64,000 bases of DNA from Polyangiaceae bacterium (GCA_016712345.1 JADJRH010000001.1:2666001-2730000), one strand, 5' to 3'. Numbered from the stretch's first letter, positions 26,040 to 35,323 are shown. Notes: generated from the letters alone by a model not told the origin. Translations and numbers: made by a program.

Positions 26040-26594
26040 ATGCGTCGCTTATTCTTGATCTTGGGGTTTGCCCTTGGGCTGAACGCCGCGGTCTTTACCG
26101 CGGTGAGCGGCTGCGGCAACACAGTGATTGAAATTAAACCGGGTGAAGGGGGTGGAGGTGCGGGTGGCAATAACACCTCATCGTCGAGCACCGGCGCCGC
26201 GGGTGATGCCGGGATTGATGCCAAAGACGCACTGCCCGATTACAGCGATCCGGGTTGTCCCGACGCATCCCCCCCCGAACCTCAAGAAGAGTGTGACGCG
26301 TTTAATCAAGGCAATGGCGACTGTCCGCCCGGCGACGGTTGTTATATTTTCGTTCAATACCCTGATGAGCCTTGTGAACAGGAGTTGTACGGAACGTATT
26401 GTTCTCCGGCGGGATCTCAAGGCCAGGGCGATGCGTGTGGTGGTGCGGGGCAATGCGCTGCCGGGCTCGTTTGCGTGATTACCGGGTTTGGCACTCAATG
26501 TGTTCAGCTTTGCCCATTGAGCGGTGAAAGTGGCTGTCCCGATGGGCTCACTTGTGAAGCAATTGACGTAGAGGGGTACGGCGGATGTTTCTGA
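26040..26594 (+). CDS. Cys-rich lipoprotein of unknown function
   Basis: 184-residue predicted lipoprotein. The signal ends in AVSGC (Cys25), followed by the typical Gly/Asn/Ser/Thr linker and a Cys-rich domain with about 14 cysteines (GDGCYIFVQYPDEPCEQ, GLVCVITGFGTQCVQLC). The fold resembles small secreted disulfide domains common in Polyangia lipoproteins; no enzyme motif is visible. The start has AGGATGAG upstream. Its end overlaps the MopE-like gene by 10 bp, so the two are translationally coupled and probably act at the same surface. Confidence 0.82.
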   Translation: MRRLFLILGFALGLNAAVFTAVSGCGNTVIEIKPGEGGGGAGGNNTSSSSTGAAGDAGIDAKDALPDYSDPGCPDASPPEPQEECDAFNQGNGDCPPGDGCYIFVQYPDEPCEQELYGTYCSPAGSQGQGDACGGAGQCAAGLVCVITGFGTQCVQLCPLSGESGCPDGLTCEAIDVEGYGGCF

Positions 26595-28219
26595 AAACAA
26601 ACAAGCTTGTTCGCGGAGCGGCGCTGTTGGCGGCTCTTTGCGGTTTCACTTCAATGCCGGCGTGCGGCGCCAAAAGTGGGCTCAACTCCGGTCCTCCAGC
26701 GCCCACGGAGCCTGAATGTTATCGCGACGAAGACTGCGCGGGTTCGGGTGATGCCTGTATACCGGTGATATGCGATCTGGACATACCGCCCGTAAAGGAG
26801 GGCGCAGATCCGGGGGGTCATTGCGTAGAGCTTGACCCGATTGATTGCGACGACAACGATCCTTGCACCAAAGATGCCTGTGATTCATTCACGGGGATCT
26901 GTTCTTATGAACTGGCCACGTACGACTTGGACGGCGACGGTTATCGCGGTCCGTTGCTCGGCAAAAAGGCTGGAACAGAAGGGTCGTGCGGGGACGATTG
27001 CGACGACACAAACGAAGCGGCGCACCCCGGCGGCATTGAAGTGTGCGACGGCGTTGATAACGACTGCAATGACATTATCGACGACAATGCCACGTTTGTT
27101 GCGCAGGGGCTTGAGCCGGTGCGTGTTTCAACAACCGAGTTTGACTATGCCGATCCGGCGGGGCTCGCCTGGAGCGGTGAGTCGTACGTGGCAGAATACA
27201 CCTCGGGCCAAGGCAAACGCATTTTCACCGCACCGCTTACGGCGGCCGGCAACAAACTCCCGCCCGGCGATACAATGCTCACAGAGTTGGATGCCGACTC
27301 GTATGGTGGACAGCTTATCTGGATCGGCGATCGATACGGTGCTGTCTGGCAAGATAGACGTTTTGAAAACTACGAGATCTTTTTTACCCTGCTGAATGAC
27401 AAGGGTGAAAAGGCCATTCCCGATGTTCGCCTGACATCGGCTTTTGGATTTTCACTCTACCCATCCATTGGGTGGAACGGCACCGAGTTTATTGTGGCTT
27501 GGCAAGACGAGCGGGATGAACCGGGCTTTTACAATGTGTACGCACAGCGGGTTGACGTAAACGGTGTTCCAATTGGCGACAACGTTGCTCTCACTCAGGA
27601 CATTCAGGGGTTTGGAAACGAAGCGCCTTGGATTGCCGTGGGTGAAACAAGTGTTGGTTTAACGTGGGGCATCGGCGATACCAACTATCGCTGGATTCAG
27701 TTTCAAACATTCACCCCCGATTTGCAGCCGATTATGCCCGAGCCGATATCGCTCACCGACGGCAATACCAATGCGCGTGGGCAATACGTTGTGTGGAATC
27801 AAACCAATTACGTGGTTGCCTGGCATGATGAATCGGCCGATCCAAAGGCGATCTATGCGGCGGTTGTCGAAGAAAACGGCGCTGTGTCGGTGACGCCGAA
27901 AGCCATCAGTTCACCCGGAACCGCTCGGTCGCGTTTTCCAAACCTTCGCGGTTACGGAAATCGCGTGCTGGCGGTGTATCAAGACAATCGCGATGGCAAT
28001 GACGGATACGAGTTGTATGCGCGCATGGTAGATGCGTTGCTCAACCCAATGACGGGAGAACAACGCATTACGTTTAAGTCCAAAGACTCCACAGGCCCCA
28101 TTGCCGCGTTTGGTCCCGAGGGTGAAGTTGGGGTGTTGTTCCAAGATTATGATCTGCAAACAACTCCCGCGCAGCAGCAGGTGTTTTTCACGCGGCTCGG
28201 CTGCGTTGCCGGAAATTAG
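26585..28219 (+). CDS. MopE-like metal-binding-motif lipoprotein
   Basis: 544-residue predicted lipoprotein (lipobox SMPAC, Cys27). After a Cys-rich N-terminal part it carries an Asp/Cys-rich element of the MopE putative metal-binding type (GDDCDDTNEAAHPG, then EVCDGVDNDCNDIIDDN), expected to bind calcium or another divalent cation. The remaining roughly 370 residues form repeated beta units with a recurring W-x-G or AWQD/AVWQDRR core spaced about 50 residues apart, suggesting a beta-propeller. The architecture is common in myxobacterial surface proteins. It overlaps the preceding lipoprotein gene by 10 bp and is followed after 6 bp by the YkgJ gene. Ligand unknown. Confidence 0.83.
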   Translation: MFLKTNKLVRGAALLAALCGFTSMPACGAKSGLNSGPPAPTEPECYRDEDCAGSGDACIPVICDLDIPPVKEGADPGGHCVELDPIDCDDNDPCTKDACDSFTGICSYELATYDLDGDGYRGPLLGKKAGTEGSCGDDCDDTNEAAHPGGIEVCDGVDNDCNDIIDDNATFVAQGLEPVRVSTTEFDYADPAGLAWSGESYVAEYTSGQGKRIFTAPLTAAGNKLPPGDTMLTELDADSYGGQLIWIGDRYGAVWQDRRFENYEIFFTLLNDKGEKAIPDVRLTSAFGFSLYPSIGWNGTEFIVAWQDERDEPGFYNVYAQRVDVNGVPIGDNVALTQDIQGFGNEAPWIAVGETSVGLTWGIGDTNYRWIQFQTFTPDLQPIMPEPISLTDGNTNARGQYVVWNQTNYVVAWHDESADPKAIYAAVVEENGAVSVTPKAISSPGTARSRFPNLRGYGNRVLAVYQDNRDGNDGYELYARMVDALLNPMTGEQRITFKSKDSTGPIAAFGPEGEVGVLFQDYDLQTTPAQQQVFFTRLGCVAGN

Positions 28220-28225
28220 CGGCGC

Positions 28226-28954
28226 GTGCCCAATACTGTAAAAACGCGTTATTCACCCGCGGTTCTTGAGGGGATTGCCGCGGGTGAACGCGTTGTGTTG
28301 CGATTAACTCTTGCGCGCGGTGACCTGTCGGCGGTGTCAGATGCGGCGGCAACGGCGCTCGCGCGCGCCGAGGAGTTAATGGCAGTGGCGCGTGAGCGCG
28401 AGCCGCCGATTAGGCCAATTGCCTGCAAAAAAGGGTGTTCGGCGTGTTGTGTGGCAAAGGTGCTTGTTTCACCGGCCGAAGCCGTTCGTATTGCGGAGTA
28501 CATCAAAAAGAAGCTGAGCGCCGCCGAGTTGAATGCGCTTATAAAAAGCGTGGAGGATGCCCGTGCGCGGTCGCACGGGTTAACGCGGAAGGAGCGTATT
28601 CAAAAAGCAATTGCCTGTCCGCTTCTCGACTCAGACGGCGGCTGTCTTGTTCACGAGGTGCGGCCGATTATCTGCGCGGGATGGAACTCCATTGATAAAG
28701 CGGGGTGCGACGCTCACTTTATTGAACACACAGCCGACATGCCGCCTGAAATGCACCCGCAAAGCAATGAAGTGGCGCTCGCCGTGTTGGGTGGGTTAAT
28801 TGGCGCCGCGATTGATCGCAAGCTTGATACGCGTCCATTGGAGTTGCACGCGGCATTGCAAATAGCGCTCGGCGATGAGCATTGTGGTGAGCGCTGGCGC
28901 CGCGGAGAGTCGGTGTTTGAAGCCGCGATTGATCGCGAAGTGTCGCCGTATTAA
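28226..28954 (+). CDS. YkgJ-family cysteine cluster protein
   Basis: 242-residue cytoplasmic protein with the YkgJ/zinc-iron-chelating Cys signature: CKKGCSACC at the front of the domain, then CPLLDSDGGCLVHEVRPIICAGW, in which the C-x(n)-C-x(5)-RP-x-x-C spacing is characteristic of the family. Members bind Zn or Fe-S; their cellular role is mostly unknown, some linked to flagellin or protein methylation, others to metal handling. Translation begins at a GTG 6 bp after the MopE-like gene, so it may be co-transcribed, though a functional link is not evident. It converges with the polyferredoxin gene. Confidence 0.8.
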   Translation: MPNTVKTRYSPAVLEGIAAGERVVLRLTLARGDLSAVSDAAATALARAEELMAVAREREPPIRPIACKKGCSACCVAKVLVSPAEAVRIAEYIKKKLSAAELNALIKSVEDARARSHGLTRKERIQKAIACPLLDSDGGCLVHEVRPIICAGWNSIDKAGCDAHFIEHTADMPPEMHPQSNEVALAVLGGLIGAAIDRKLDTRPLELHAALQIALGDEHCGERWRRGESVFEAAIDREVSPY

Positions 28955-29062
28955 AATTCCCGCGCAGCGTGAGGGACACGGAGGTTTCTGTTTCTTCGGC
29001 TGCTATGGGTACACATCAACCGTGAGACGTCGCAAGTCATTGCGAGGCGCTGAAGTTTACCC

Positions 29063-30850
29063 TCAGGTTGAATGGCCTTTGTTATAATCTTGGCCGTCGA
29101 GCAGGATCACGTTGGTTTTGGAGCGGCTTTCTCCGATATTTGTAACGTATACAGCGGGCTTGTCTTGAACGGGACACACCTTTTCGCAAGCGCCGCAGCC
29201 GATACAAAGGGAAGGATCAACGTGGGGGCGCTGCACTGTGAGGTGTACGCGTTTTGGTGGCGCGCCGCTTGGATCGGCTTCCGGGGAGCGTTTTTCGACA
29301 GTGACTTCTTCTACCCAAATGGCTTTGGGCGAGGTTGGACAAAACTCTTCACATACAACACACGGCGTGGCCATTGCCCACGGCAAACAGCGGCCTTGAT
29401 CATAAGCGGCGGTGCCAATTGAAATGGGCTTTTGGCCAATACCAAGCTTTTGCTCTTCGGTTATTTTTTGAATGGCGCCGGTTGGGCAGACATCACCGCA
29501 GAGTACACATGAAGGCTCACAATATCCAATGCGGGGAATGAGTATGGGAGTCCACATCCCTTCAATCCCGGCTTCAAAAAAAGCGGGATGAAGAGCGTTG
29601 TTGGGGCACACTTTCATGCATTCTGCACATCGAATGCACTTTTCTAAAAACTCTTTTTCAACAACGGCGCCTGGGGGCCTTATCACAAACGGGTTATAGT
29701 TTGTATCAATGACATCGGCGACGCGGGCCGCGGGAATGAGCGCTGCGCCGGCCGCAGCCGAGGCAATGGCAGTGCGACGGCCAACATCTGGAACGGTGAC
29801 GGCGCTTTTGCGATTGGGTAGAAATCGAAACTTGATAACGTCTTCAGGGCAGGCGTTTTCACAATTAAGGCATACGTGACATTCATCCTGGCGCCACTTC
29901 ACTCCGCCCTGCGGTGAGTCGGCCCCTTGGCAATGCACAAGGCACAAGTTGCAATCGGTGCATTTGGCGTGGTCTTTTTCCATGCCGAACAATGCAAACC
30001 TTGAGAACGTGCCCAAAAACGCGCCGAGTGGGCATAACACGCGGCACCAAAACCGTGGAATAACGCGGTTCATGAACAATACGGCAATGAAGAGAATGCC
30101 GATGAACCACGTATGATGATAATAAAAAGGCTTGTTTTGAAGAAGTGCGCTTTGCACCGCGGCCTGTGCGGCATCGGCTCCGGCATTGACTGTTGCGTTA
30201 TTGGTGAGCGCGGCCGCATCACCCGCGGCGCGCGTCATATAATGGGCTACGGGCAATACAGAAAGACCAATGGAACGAACGGCAATGCAGATTGGATCAA
30301 ACATTCCGCCGATTGCACTTCCGGCAAGCGAAGCGGCCAAAAACGCATAGAGAAGATAATATTTAACGCGTTGGCGGGCGGGGTGGGTTTTATTGGAATT
30401 GACACGCTTTTCACCTTTTCCATAACGCGATGGGAAAAGCCAAGCGGTAAAGTGGTGAAGCGTTCCAAAAGGGCATATCCAGCCGCAAAACACGCGACCG
30501 AAGACCATGGTGACGGCGAGGGTTGCCAACGACCACAAAAGTCCGCGGTAGACGGTGCGCGTGGATAACAATGTCATGGCCGCCACAAATGGGTCGGCCA
30601 TTAAAAATCCCTCGACCGGCAGACCTACCCGAACACGCTCGGTGTCGGCGGTGAATGTGCCTGAAAAGCCGGTTCGCAATAAAAACCAAATGAAGAGGAT
30701 AAGGCTCCCGGCTTGAACAAGGCGCCTTATCCACACAAGCACTTGTATTGAAACGCGCGGTTCTATGCCCGAGCCCGCTCGTTTTGGAAAAAGGCGCACG
30801 CGCACTTCGTGAAAAAGGCGTTTGGATACCTGCGAGGCAAGCGCCGTCAC
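29063..30850 (-). CDS. Membrane polyferredoxin (NapH/NapG-like fusion)
   Basis: 595-residue integral membrane Fe-S protein. The first half has about five transmembrane helices with the NapH/RdxA hallmarks FGRVFCGWICPFGTLHH and FWCRVLCPLGAF. Six Cys clusters follow (CTDCNLC, CHVCLNCENAC, CIRCAECMKVC, CVLCGDVC, CVVCEEFC, CIGCGACEKVC). Between the second and third clusters is an internal twin-Arg-like hydrophobic stretch (RRTAIASAAAGAALIPA), the signature that normally begins NapG, so the gene looks like a NapH-NapG fusion with extra ferredoxin domains. It would pass electrons from the quinone pool to a periplasmic or membrane partner. The start lies 2 bp after the DUF362 stop, so they are co-expressed. 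Confidence 0.85.
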   Translation of the reverse strand: MTALASQVSKRLFHEVRVRLFPKRAGSGIEPRVSIQVLVWIRRLVQAGSLILFIWFLLRTGFSGTFTADTERVRVGLPVEGFLMADPFVAAMTLLSTRTVYRGLLWSLATLAVTMVFGRVFCGWICPFGTLHHFTAWLFPSRYGKGEKRVNSNKTHPARQRVKYYLLYAFLAASLAGSAIGGMFDPICIAVRSIGLSVLPVAHYMTRAAGDAAALTNNATVNAGADAAQAAVQSALLQNKPFYYHHTWFIGILFIAVLFMNRVIPRFWCRVLCPLGAFLGTFSRFALFGMEKDHAKCTDCNLCLVHCQGADSPQGGVKWRQDECHVCLNCENACPEDVIKFRFLPNRKSAVTVPDVGRRTAIASAAAGAALIPAARVADVIDTNYNPFVIRPPGAVVEKEFLEKCIRCAECMKVCPNNALHPAFFEAGIEGMWTPILIPRIGYCEPSCVLCGDVCPTGAIQKITEEQKLGIGQKPISIGTAAYDQGRCLPWAMATPCVVCEEFCPTSPKAIWVEEVTVEKRSPEADPSGAPPKRVHLTVQRPHVDPSLCIGCGACEKVCPVQDKPAVYVTNIGESRSKTNVILLDGQDYNKGHST

Positions 30851-30852
30851 GC

Positions 30853-31857
30853 TTATACCTCTTTATGGCGAAGGTTTTTCCAATGCACAGTGCCGAGGCC
30901 GCGCGATTCGCCCAAGGCGAGATAAGGCACTTCCGTCGGCGATTGACCAATGAGTTCACAAGCGAATGCGTCGGCCGCAACTTGGTCAATGGAAGCGACA
31001 ATTGTGTGTTTGTCGGCCGCGTCGTCGACGTTGCCACCCTGCGGCCCATTGCGCAATAAAACGCGTGTGGCATCAATCACTGTGAGGGTGGGTTGTAGAA
31101 ACGTTGCGAGATCGGCAATGGATAAATCAATCTTTTGATGCAATCGATTGCGCCGGCCGCCGAGGGAGCCATACCAATTTTTCATGGCACCGGTGTAGCG
31201 CGACAAATTGTGATGTTTGGCAATGGGCACGTTAATGAGTTTGTCGGCTTCAACAAGGGTGCGCAAAACCGGCCATTCGTCCAATAACTCGCCCTTTAGA
31301 CGCATGTTTCGAAAGAGCTGCGGTGCGGGCAATACCACCTCAGCGCCGGCGTCGTGTGCGGCCTTCCATATACCGGAGCGCGTAAAACAACGATTGGGCT
31401 CATTGCATGAAGCGTCGGTGACAATGACGCGTTTGGCGCCCGCATCCAACACAAGCCGCACCACTTCAGCCACAACAATGGGATTTGTATTGGCGGCTTG
31501 AAGGGGTGTTCGATCCCATCCGATATTGGGCTTTATGACTACAACGTCGTTTTTTGCAATGAAGCGAGACATTCCGCCGAGAGCAAGAATGGCATTTTGA
31601 ACCAGTGTCGCTTGATTGGGAGTGTTTGACGCCACCGCGAAGTCAACCCGATCGGCAGCGGTTGTGTCGGCTACACGATAATCGCGTGAAACTCGCTCCG
31701 AACGCGGGCCTTGAACTTCTTGTGTACCCTTGTCCCAACGCGAAATTCCAAGGAGCGTTGCGCCGCCGAGCGCGCCGGCCGTGAGGCCTATGCGCTTTAA
31801 AAAATCGCGGCGAGAAGGGCGTTCCACGGTGTTGAAGCGTACGCCGTGGGGAGCCAT
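30853..31857 (-). CDS. DUF362-domain protein with Tat signal
   Basis: 334-residue DUF362 protein. An N-terminal twin-arginine signal (SRRDFLKRIGL followed by a hydrophobic stretch) suggests Tat export of a folded, cofactor-bearing protein. The DUF362 domain shows VVIKPNIGWDR, VVRLVLDAGAKRVIVTDAS, INVPIAKHHNLSRYTGAMKNWYG and GNVDDAADKHTIVAS elements. The family is often encoded with or fused to ferredoxins, and it pairs here with the polyferredoxin gene 2 bp downstream. The two probably form an electron-transfer unit, but the substrate is not known. The upstream gene in the same direction is a Ser/Thr kinase 28 bp away. Confidence 0.86.
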   Translation of the reverse strand: MAPHGVRFNTVERPSRRDFLKRIGLTAGALGGATLLGISRWDKGTQEVQGPRSERVSRDYRVADTTAADRVDFAVASNTPNQATLVQNAILALGGMSRFIAKNDVVVIKPNIGWDRTPLQAANTNPIVVAEVVRLVLDAGAKRVIVTDASCNEPNRCFTRSGIWKAAHDAGAEVVLPAPQLFRNMRLKGELLDEWPVLRTLVEADKLINVPIAKHHNLSRYTGAMKNWYGSLGGRRNRLHQKIDLSIADLATFLQPTLTVIDATRVLLRNGPQGGNVDDAADKHTIVASIDQVAADAFACELIGQSPTEVPYLALGESRGLGTVHWKNLRHKEV

Positions 31858-31885
31858 TGCTCAAGGCGCTGCGGTTGTAACGGTG

Positions 31886-33763
31886 TCACGTTGGCGCGGG
31901 AGCAGGGGTTGGATTGGGCTGAGGGGTGGGAGCCGGCGTGGGCGTCGGGGTGGGCGCTTGAGTTGGAGTTGGCGCCGGAGCGGTATTTCCCGTGGCTGAA
32001 GTGGTTGCCGTGCTCGGTGCGGTTGCCGTGGAAGGTGTTGTGGGCGCCGGACCGGTAGCGGGTTTTGCGGTGGCGCCCGAGCACGCGATCAAGATTTGGG
32101 CTTTTTGATCAATGCATTGATTTTTGGCGTCGTTGCAGGCCGTTCGATCGGTATTGCAACTGTCGCGCTCGGCTTTGAGCGCCGCTATTTCTTTTTCACG
32201 CGCTTCTGCAAGGGCCTTTTGCTCGTCTCGGGCCGCGGCCAATTCGTTTTTTTCTTTTTCGGCCATGGCTAGAATACGAGCTGTGTCTTCTGTGCATTTT
32301 TGCTGTGCCGCGGTGGATGCGTCTTCGCAGGCTTTGAGTTTGCCGGAGAAGGTTCCCACCATCACTTGAAGGTCGCGGAGCTTGTCGTTGCCCACGCTCT
32401 TCTTGGAGATGTCGTCAATGGCCTGTTCAAACTCGGCCTGCGCTTTATCGCGCTGCGCTTTGCAGGCGAGTGCCTCGGCCTTTGCCACTTTGTGGGAGGC
32501 AACACACGTGTCGAGCTTGTCGAACGAAGCGGCGCCCTCACTCTTTGCCTGCTCAAGTTCGTTTGCGAGGCGCAACGTTTCGCGTTTGTTAAACACATAA
32601 ATGGCCGCTGCCGCCGCGATTAAGAGCAGCGCGCCCACCGCAATTCGAAACCGAAGAAGGGCCGTTTTTTGGCGCTCTTTTGCGAGGTTTTCGAGGCGTT
32701 TTTCTTCGCGCTCTTTTTCAAGCAACACGTCAAGCTGCTCGGCCATTTCACGCATGGACGGGCGATCTTTCGGCTCAAGCGCGAGCCACTTCATGAACAT
32801 GTCGCCGAGCGCGCGTCGCGCTTCACCGCGGAGATCGGGGAGCGCGGCTTTGGCGAGCGGGTTGGTTGCGCGCGTTGCGTGCGCTACCGCAAGTTCAGCA
32901 GGTTGCGTTGCCGATTCACCGGGAAAATGTTCGGGCCCCACAAGGGAGATGAGCAGCGTTGTCCCGAGACTGTACGTGTCCATTTTCTCGGTGAGCGGCG
33001 GCTTGTTTGGGCTCGCGTCGAGCGCAAAAATCTGTTCGGGCGAAGCGTAGAGTGCGGTGCCCGCTACGAACGTTGCGTCTTTTTCGGCCGCGACACCGAG
33101 GTCAAGCAACACGGGGTGAATGCGCCGACCAAAAACCGCGAGGTAAATGTTGTCAGGTTTGATGTCTTGGTGCCGCAGGCCGGCATCGTGAAGCGCTTCA
33201 AGTCCGTACGCGATCGGGCGAAAAATGTCGTACGCCTCTCGCAGTGAAAGCGGTCCGCGCTGGAGCCTGTCGAAGAGCGTTTCGCCCTCGTAAACAGGCA
33301 TGGTGAGCCACACGTATTCTTCGGTTGTGCCGTGATCTTTGAGCTGCACAACGTGCGGGTGACCCACGGTGGCGAGCATCACCAGCTCGCGCTCGACGTT
33401 GCGACCCACGTAGAGCGATCGCGGCATGATCTTGAGCGCAACTTGGTGCTCTGGAACGTCTACGCGACGCGCGACGTACACACGGCCAAATGTACCTTCA
33501 CCGAGTTTGCGAATGAGTTCGTAAAGGCCGCCGACGATGTCGCCTTCTTCGGGCAACAGCGCGGCTGGAGGCGGCGGGATGGACGCGAACGTTCGCGAGA
33601 CCTCGTTCGGTCCGTCGCCGATCGGCGTCATGCTGAGGCGCTCTTCAACCTCAATGTCAGGGGCGCTCTCTTGGCGGCTCTGCGGTGTGTCCCGCGGGGG
33701 CGCGGGAGTGGTGGCCGCGAATGCGTACACAATCGTGGAGCGGAGCTTGTTTTCGCCTGCCAC
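31886..33763 (-). CDS. Membrane Ser/Thr kinase with non-RD catalytic loop
   Basis: 625-residue kinase: a Pro-rich N-terminus, a kinase domain (about 75-350), one transmembrane helix (372-391), a long coiled coil with repeated cysteines (to about 560) and a Thr/Pro/Ala tail. Glycine loop LGEGTFGRVYVARR and lysine motif VALKIM are normal, but the catalytic loop is RHQDIKPDN (198-200 HQD, not HRD) and the magnesium motif is DLG (221-223) rather than DFG. Loss of the Arg makes it a non-RD kinase that would not need activation-loop phosphorylation. The start is a GTG. The extracytoplasmic coiled coil may be a sensor. It precedes the DUF362 and polyferredoxin genes. Confidence 0.88.
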   Translation of the reverse strand: MAGENKLRSTIVYAFAATTPAPPRDTPQSRQESAPDIEVEERLSMTPIGDGPNEVSRTFASIPPPPAALLPEEGDIVGGLYELIRKLGEGTFGRVYVARRVDVPEHQVALKIMPRSLYVGRNVERELVMLATVGHPHVVQLKDHGTTEEYVWLTMPVYEGETLFDRLQRGPLSLREAYDIFRPIAYGLEALHDAGLRHQDIKPDNIYLAVFGRRIHPVLLDLGVAAEKDATFVAGTALYASPEQIFALDASPNKPPLTEKMDTYSLGTTLLISLVGPEHFPGESATQPAELAVAHATRATNPLAKAALPDLRGEARRALGDMFMKWLALEPKDRPSMREMAEQLDVLLEKEREEKRLENLAKERQKTALLRFRIAVGALLLIAAAAAIYVFNKRETLRLANELEQAKSEGAASFDKLDTCVASHKVAKAEALACKAQRDKAQAEFEQAIDDISKKSVGNDKLRDLQVMVGTFSGKLKACEDASTAAQQKCTEDTARILAMAEKEKNELAAARDEQKALAEAREKEIAALKAERDSCNTDRTACNDAKNQCIDQKAQILIACSGATAKPATGPAPTTPSTATAPSTATTSATGNTAPAPTPTQAPTPTPTPAPTPQPNPTPAPAPT

Positions 33764-33964
33764 GGGAATGATTGGCAGCCTACCGGAAGTGGGCGCTCAG
33801 GGACAAACGCCGCGACGGCGAATGTGCTGCGCGTTTGGGCGCAGCCTTCGGGCACGATGGATCACGTTGGAAAAGCATGAGAGCGGCATGTAAGTTGCGC
33901 CATAACGAAAGCGTTTGACCGGCACGCAAAGCACTTGGCACGTCGGCCGCGTGGAGGCGTTTTT

Positions 33965-34783
33965 ATGTCGCGATGGATCTTGTGGGTCACGTGGGCGGTT
34001 TGGACGCTCGCCGTGTTGGGGTGCGCATCCGCAAAAATGCCCGAGGCGCCGCCAATGGCAGATGGGCGCTACGCGGCGACTGAAGCAATGCCGGGCTCGG
34101 GACTGGCCGAGGAGTACATGACCGACGGTCTCGCCATGGGAATGGCGGTCCCCACTTCGACGGCTGCGGCAAGCGGTTCACCCATGTCTCCCCCCGCCCC
34201 CAATGCTCAAGCCGGCACGGGGAGTACACAAGCGTCGACGGACACTCAGCGACCCCCGATGCTTGTGTACACAGCGTCGATGAATTTGGCCGTGTTTCAA
34301 GTGGCTGAAGCGTCGAAACAGGTGGAGACAATGACACGCGAGGCGGGCGGTTTTTTGGCTCGCCGCGATGATCATCAAATTGTTGTGCGCGTTCCGGCGG
34401 CCAAGTTCGACGACATGATGAAGCGAATTGAAAAGCTCGGCGATGTACTCCATCGCAATGTCAGTGCCGAAGACGTGACCGAGCAATACATGGACATGGA
34501 AGTGCGCTTGAAAAACGCGCGCGCCGTTCGTGACCGATTGCAGCAGCTCCTTGAAAAAGCGACAAAAGTGGAAGAGTCGCTCGCCATTGAAAAAGAGCTG
34601 ACGCGCGTTGGCACCGAGATCGAAACGCTCGAAGGAAAGCTCAAGTACCTGAGAGATCGCGTTTCGTTTTCAACGATCACGGTGACCTTTCAAGCGAAGC
34701 AAAGCGACACCGTGAAACCGTCGGTGCGCATTCCGGTCGACTGGCTCAATCAGCTCGGATTGGGTCGCCTTTTGAGTCTGTGA
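33965..34783 (+). CDS. DUF4349-domain lipoprotein
   Basis: 272-residue lipoprotein (lipobox LAVLGC, Cys20). After a low-complexity region, a DUF4349 domain covers about residues 98-260: MLVYTASMNLAVFQV, an IVVRVPAAKFDDMMKRIEKLG segment, then VTEQYMDMEVRLKNARAVRDRLQQLL and a coiled coil, ending in FSTITVTF. DUF4349 proteins are envelope proteins of unknown function that usually carry a C-terminal TM helix; here that helix is missing and the protein is held by its lipid instead. The start at 33965 follows GGAGG. It is followed after 16 bp by a small lipoprotein on the same strand and is divergent from the kinase at 33763. Confidence 0.85.
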   Translation: MSRWILWVTWAVWTLAVLGCASAKMPEAPPMADGRYAATEAMPGSGLAEEYMTDGLAMGMAVPTSTAAASGSPMSPPAPNAQAGTGSTQASTDTQRPPMLVYTASMNLAVFQVAEASKQVETMTREAGGFLARRDDHQIVVRVPAAKFDDMMKRIEKLGDVLHRNVSAEDVTEQYMDMEVRLKNARAVRDRLQQLLEKATKVEESLAIEKELTRVGTEIETLEGKLKYLRDRVSFSTITVTFQAKQSDTVKPSVRIPVDWLNQLGLGRLLSL

Positions 34784-34799
34784 GCGAACGGAGAAAGTG

Positions 34800-35264
34800 A
34801 TGAAAACGAGCCTTTTCGCCGCAGTTTTAATGGTCTTCGCTCTCGCCGGGTGTGGGCGCCCATTCAAGGCGGCTACGCCCACCGGCTTTGTGGATCTCGG
34901 CGACAAATACGCAGACGACGAATATCGCGCGACAACCGCCGACGGGATGGTGTTGGGCGTCCGTGCGTTCAAAAACGAGCCGAAAGGTGAACTCGATTTT
35001 TGGGTAAAAGTGATCGAGAACAGAATGCGCGACACGTCTGGGTACGCATTGCTCGGAACCAAAGAGGCCAAAGATCGCGCCGGAAATGTGGGCAAAACGT
35101 TACGTTTTGGTCACGATGAAAGCGGCGTCCCGCACCTTTATTACCTGACCGTGTTCGTGAACGACGATCACGTCTTTTTGCTCGAAGCCGGCGGCAGCAA
35201 AGACCTCGTTGAAAAACACGAGGAGCAAATCGCCTGGTCGATCAGCAACTTCCTCCCCAACTGA
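34800..35264 (+). CDS. Small lipoprotein of unknown function
   Basis: 154-residue predicted lipoprotein: signal and lipobox FALAGC (Cys18), then a compact alpha/beta domain (GFVDLGDKYADDEYRATTADG, LDFWVKVIENRM, HLYYLTVFVNDDHVFLLEAGG). It resembles the general layout of small periplasmic lipoproteins that measure or bind something, but I cannot place it in a family. The ATG at 34800 has GGAGAAAG upstream and follows the DUF4349 gene by 16 bp, so they form a two-gene operon. The gene converges with the NtrY-like kinase, with a hairpin built from GTGTACACATTCC in the gap. Confidence 0.75.
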   Translation: MKTSLFAAVLMVFALAGCGRPFKAATPTGFVDLGDKYADDEYRATTADGMVLGVRAFKNEPKGELDFWVKVIENRMRDTSGYALLGTKEAKDRAGNVGKTLRFGHDESGVPHLYYLTVFVNDDHVFLLEAGGSKDLVEKHEEQIAWSISNFLPN

Positions 35265-35268
35265 TAGG

Positions 35269-35323
35269 GTGTACACATTCCGCGGGTGACATTCCCGCGC
35301 TCCTCTGCCGCTGGAATGTGTAC
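35269..35323. terminator. Bidirectional hairpin built on GTGTACACATTCC
   Basis: Between two convergent genes, GTACACATTCC (35271-35281) pairs perfectly with GGAATGTGTAC (35313-35323). Inside, CGCGGG and CCCGCG make a second small stem. A further GTGTACAC copy lies at 35335-35342. The location at a convergent junction fits a bidirectional terminator made from the iterated palindrome. Confidence 0.6.
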
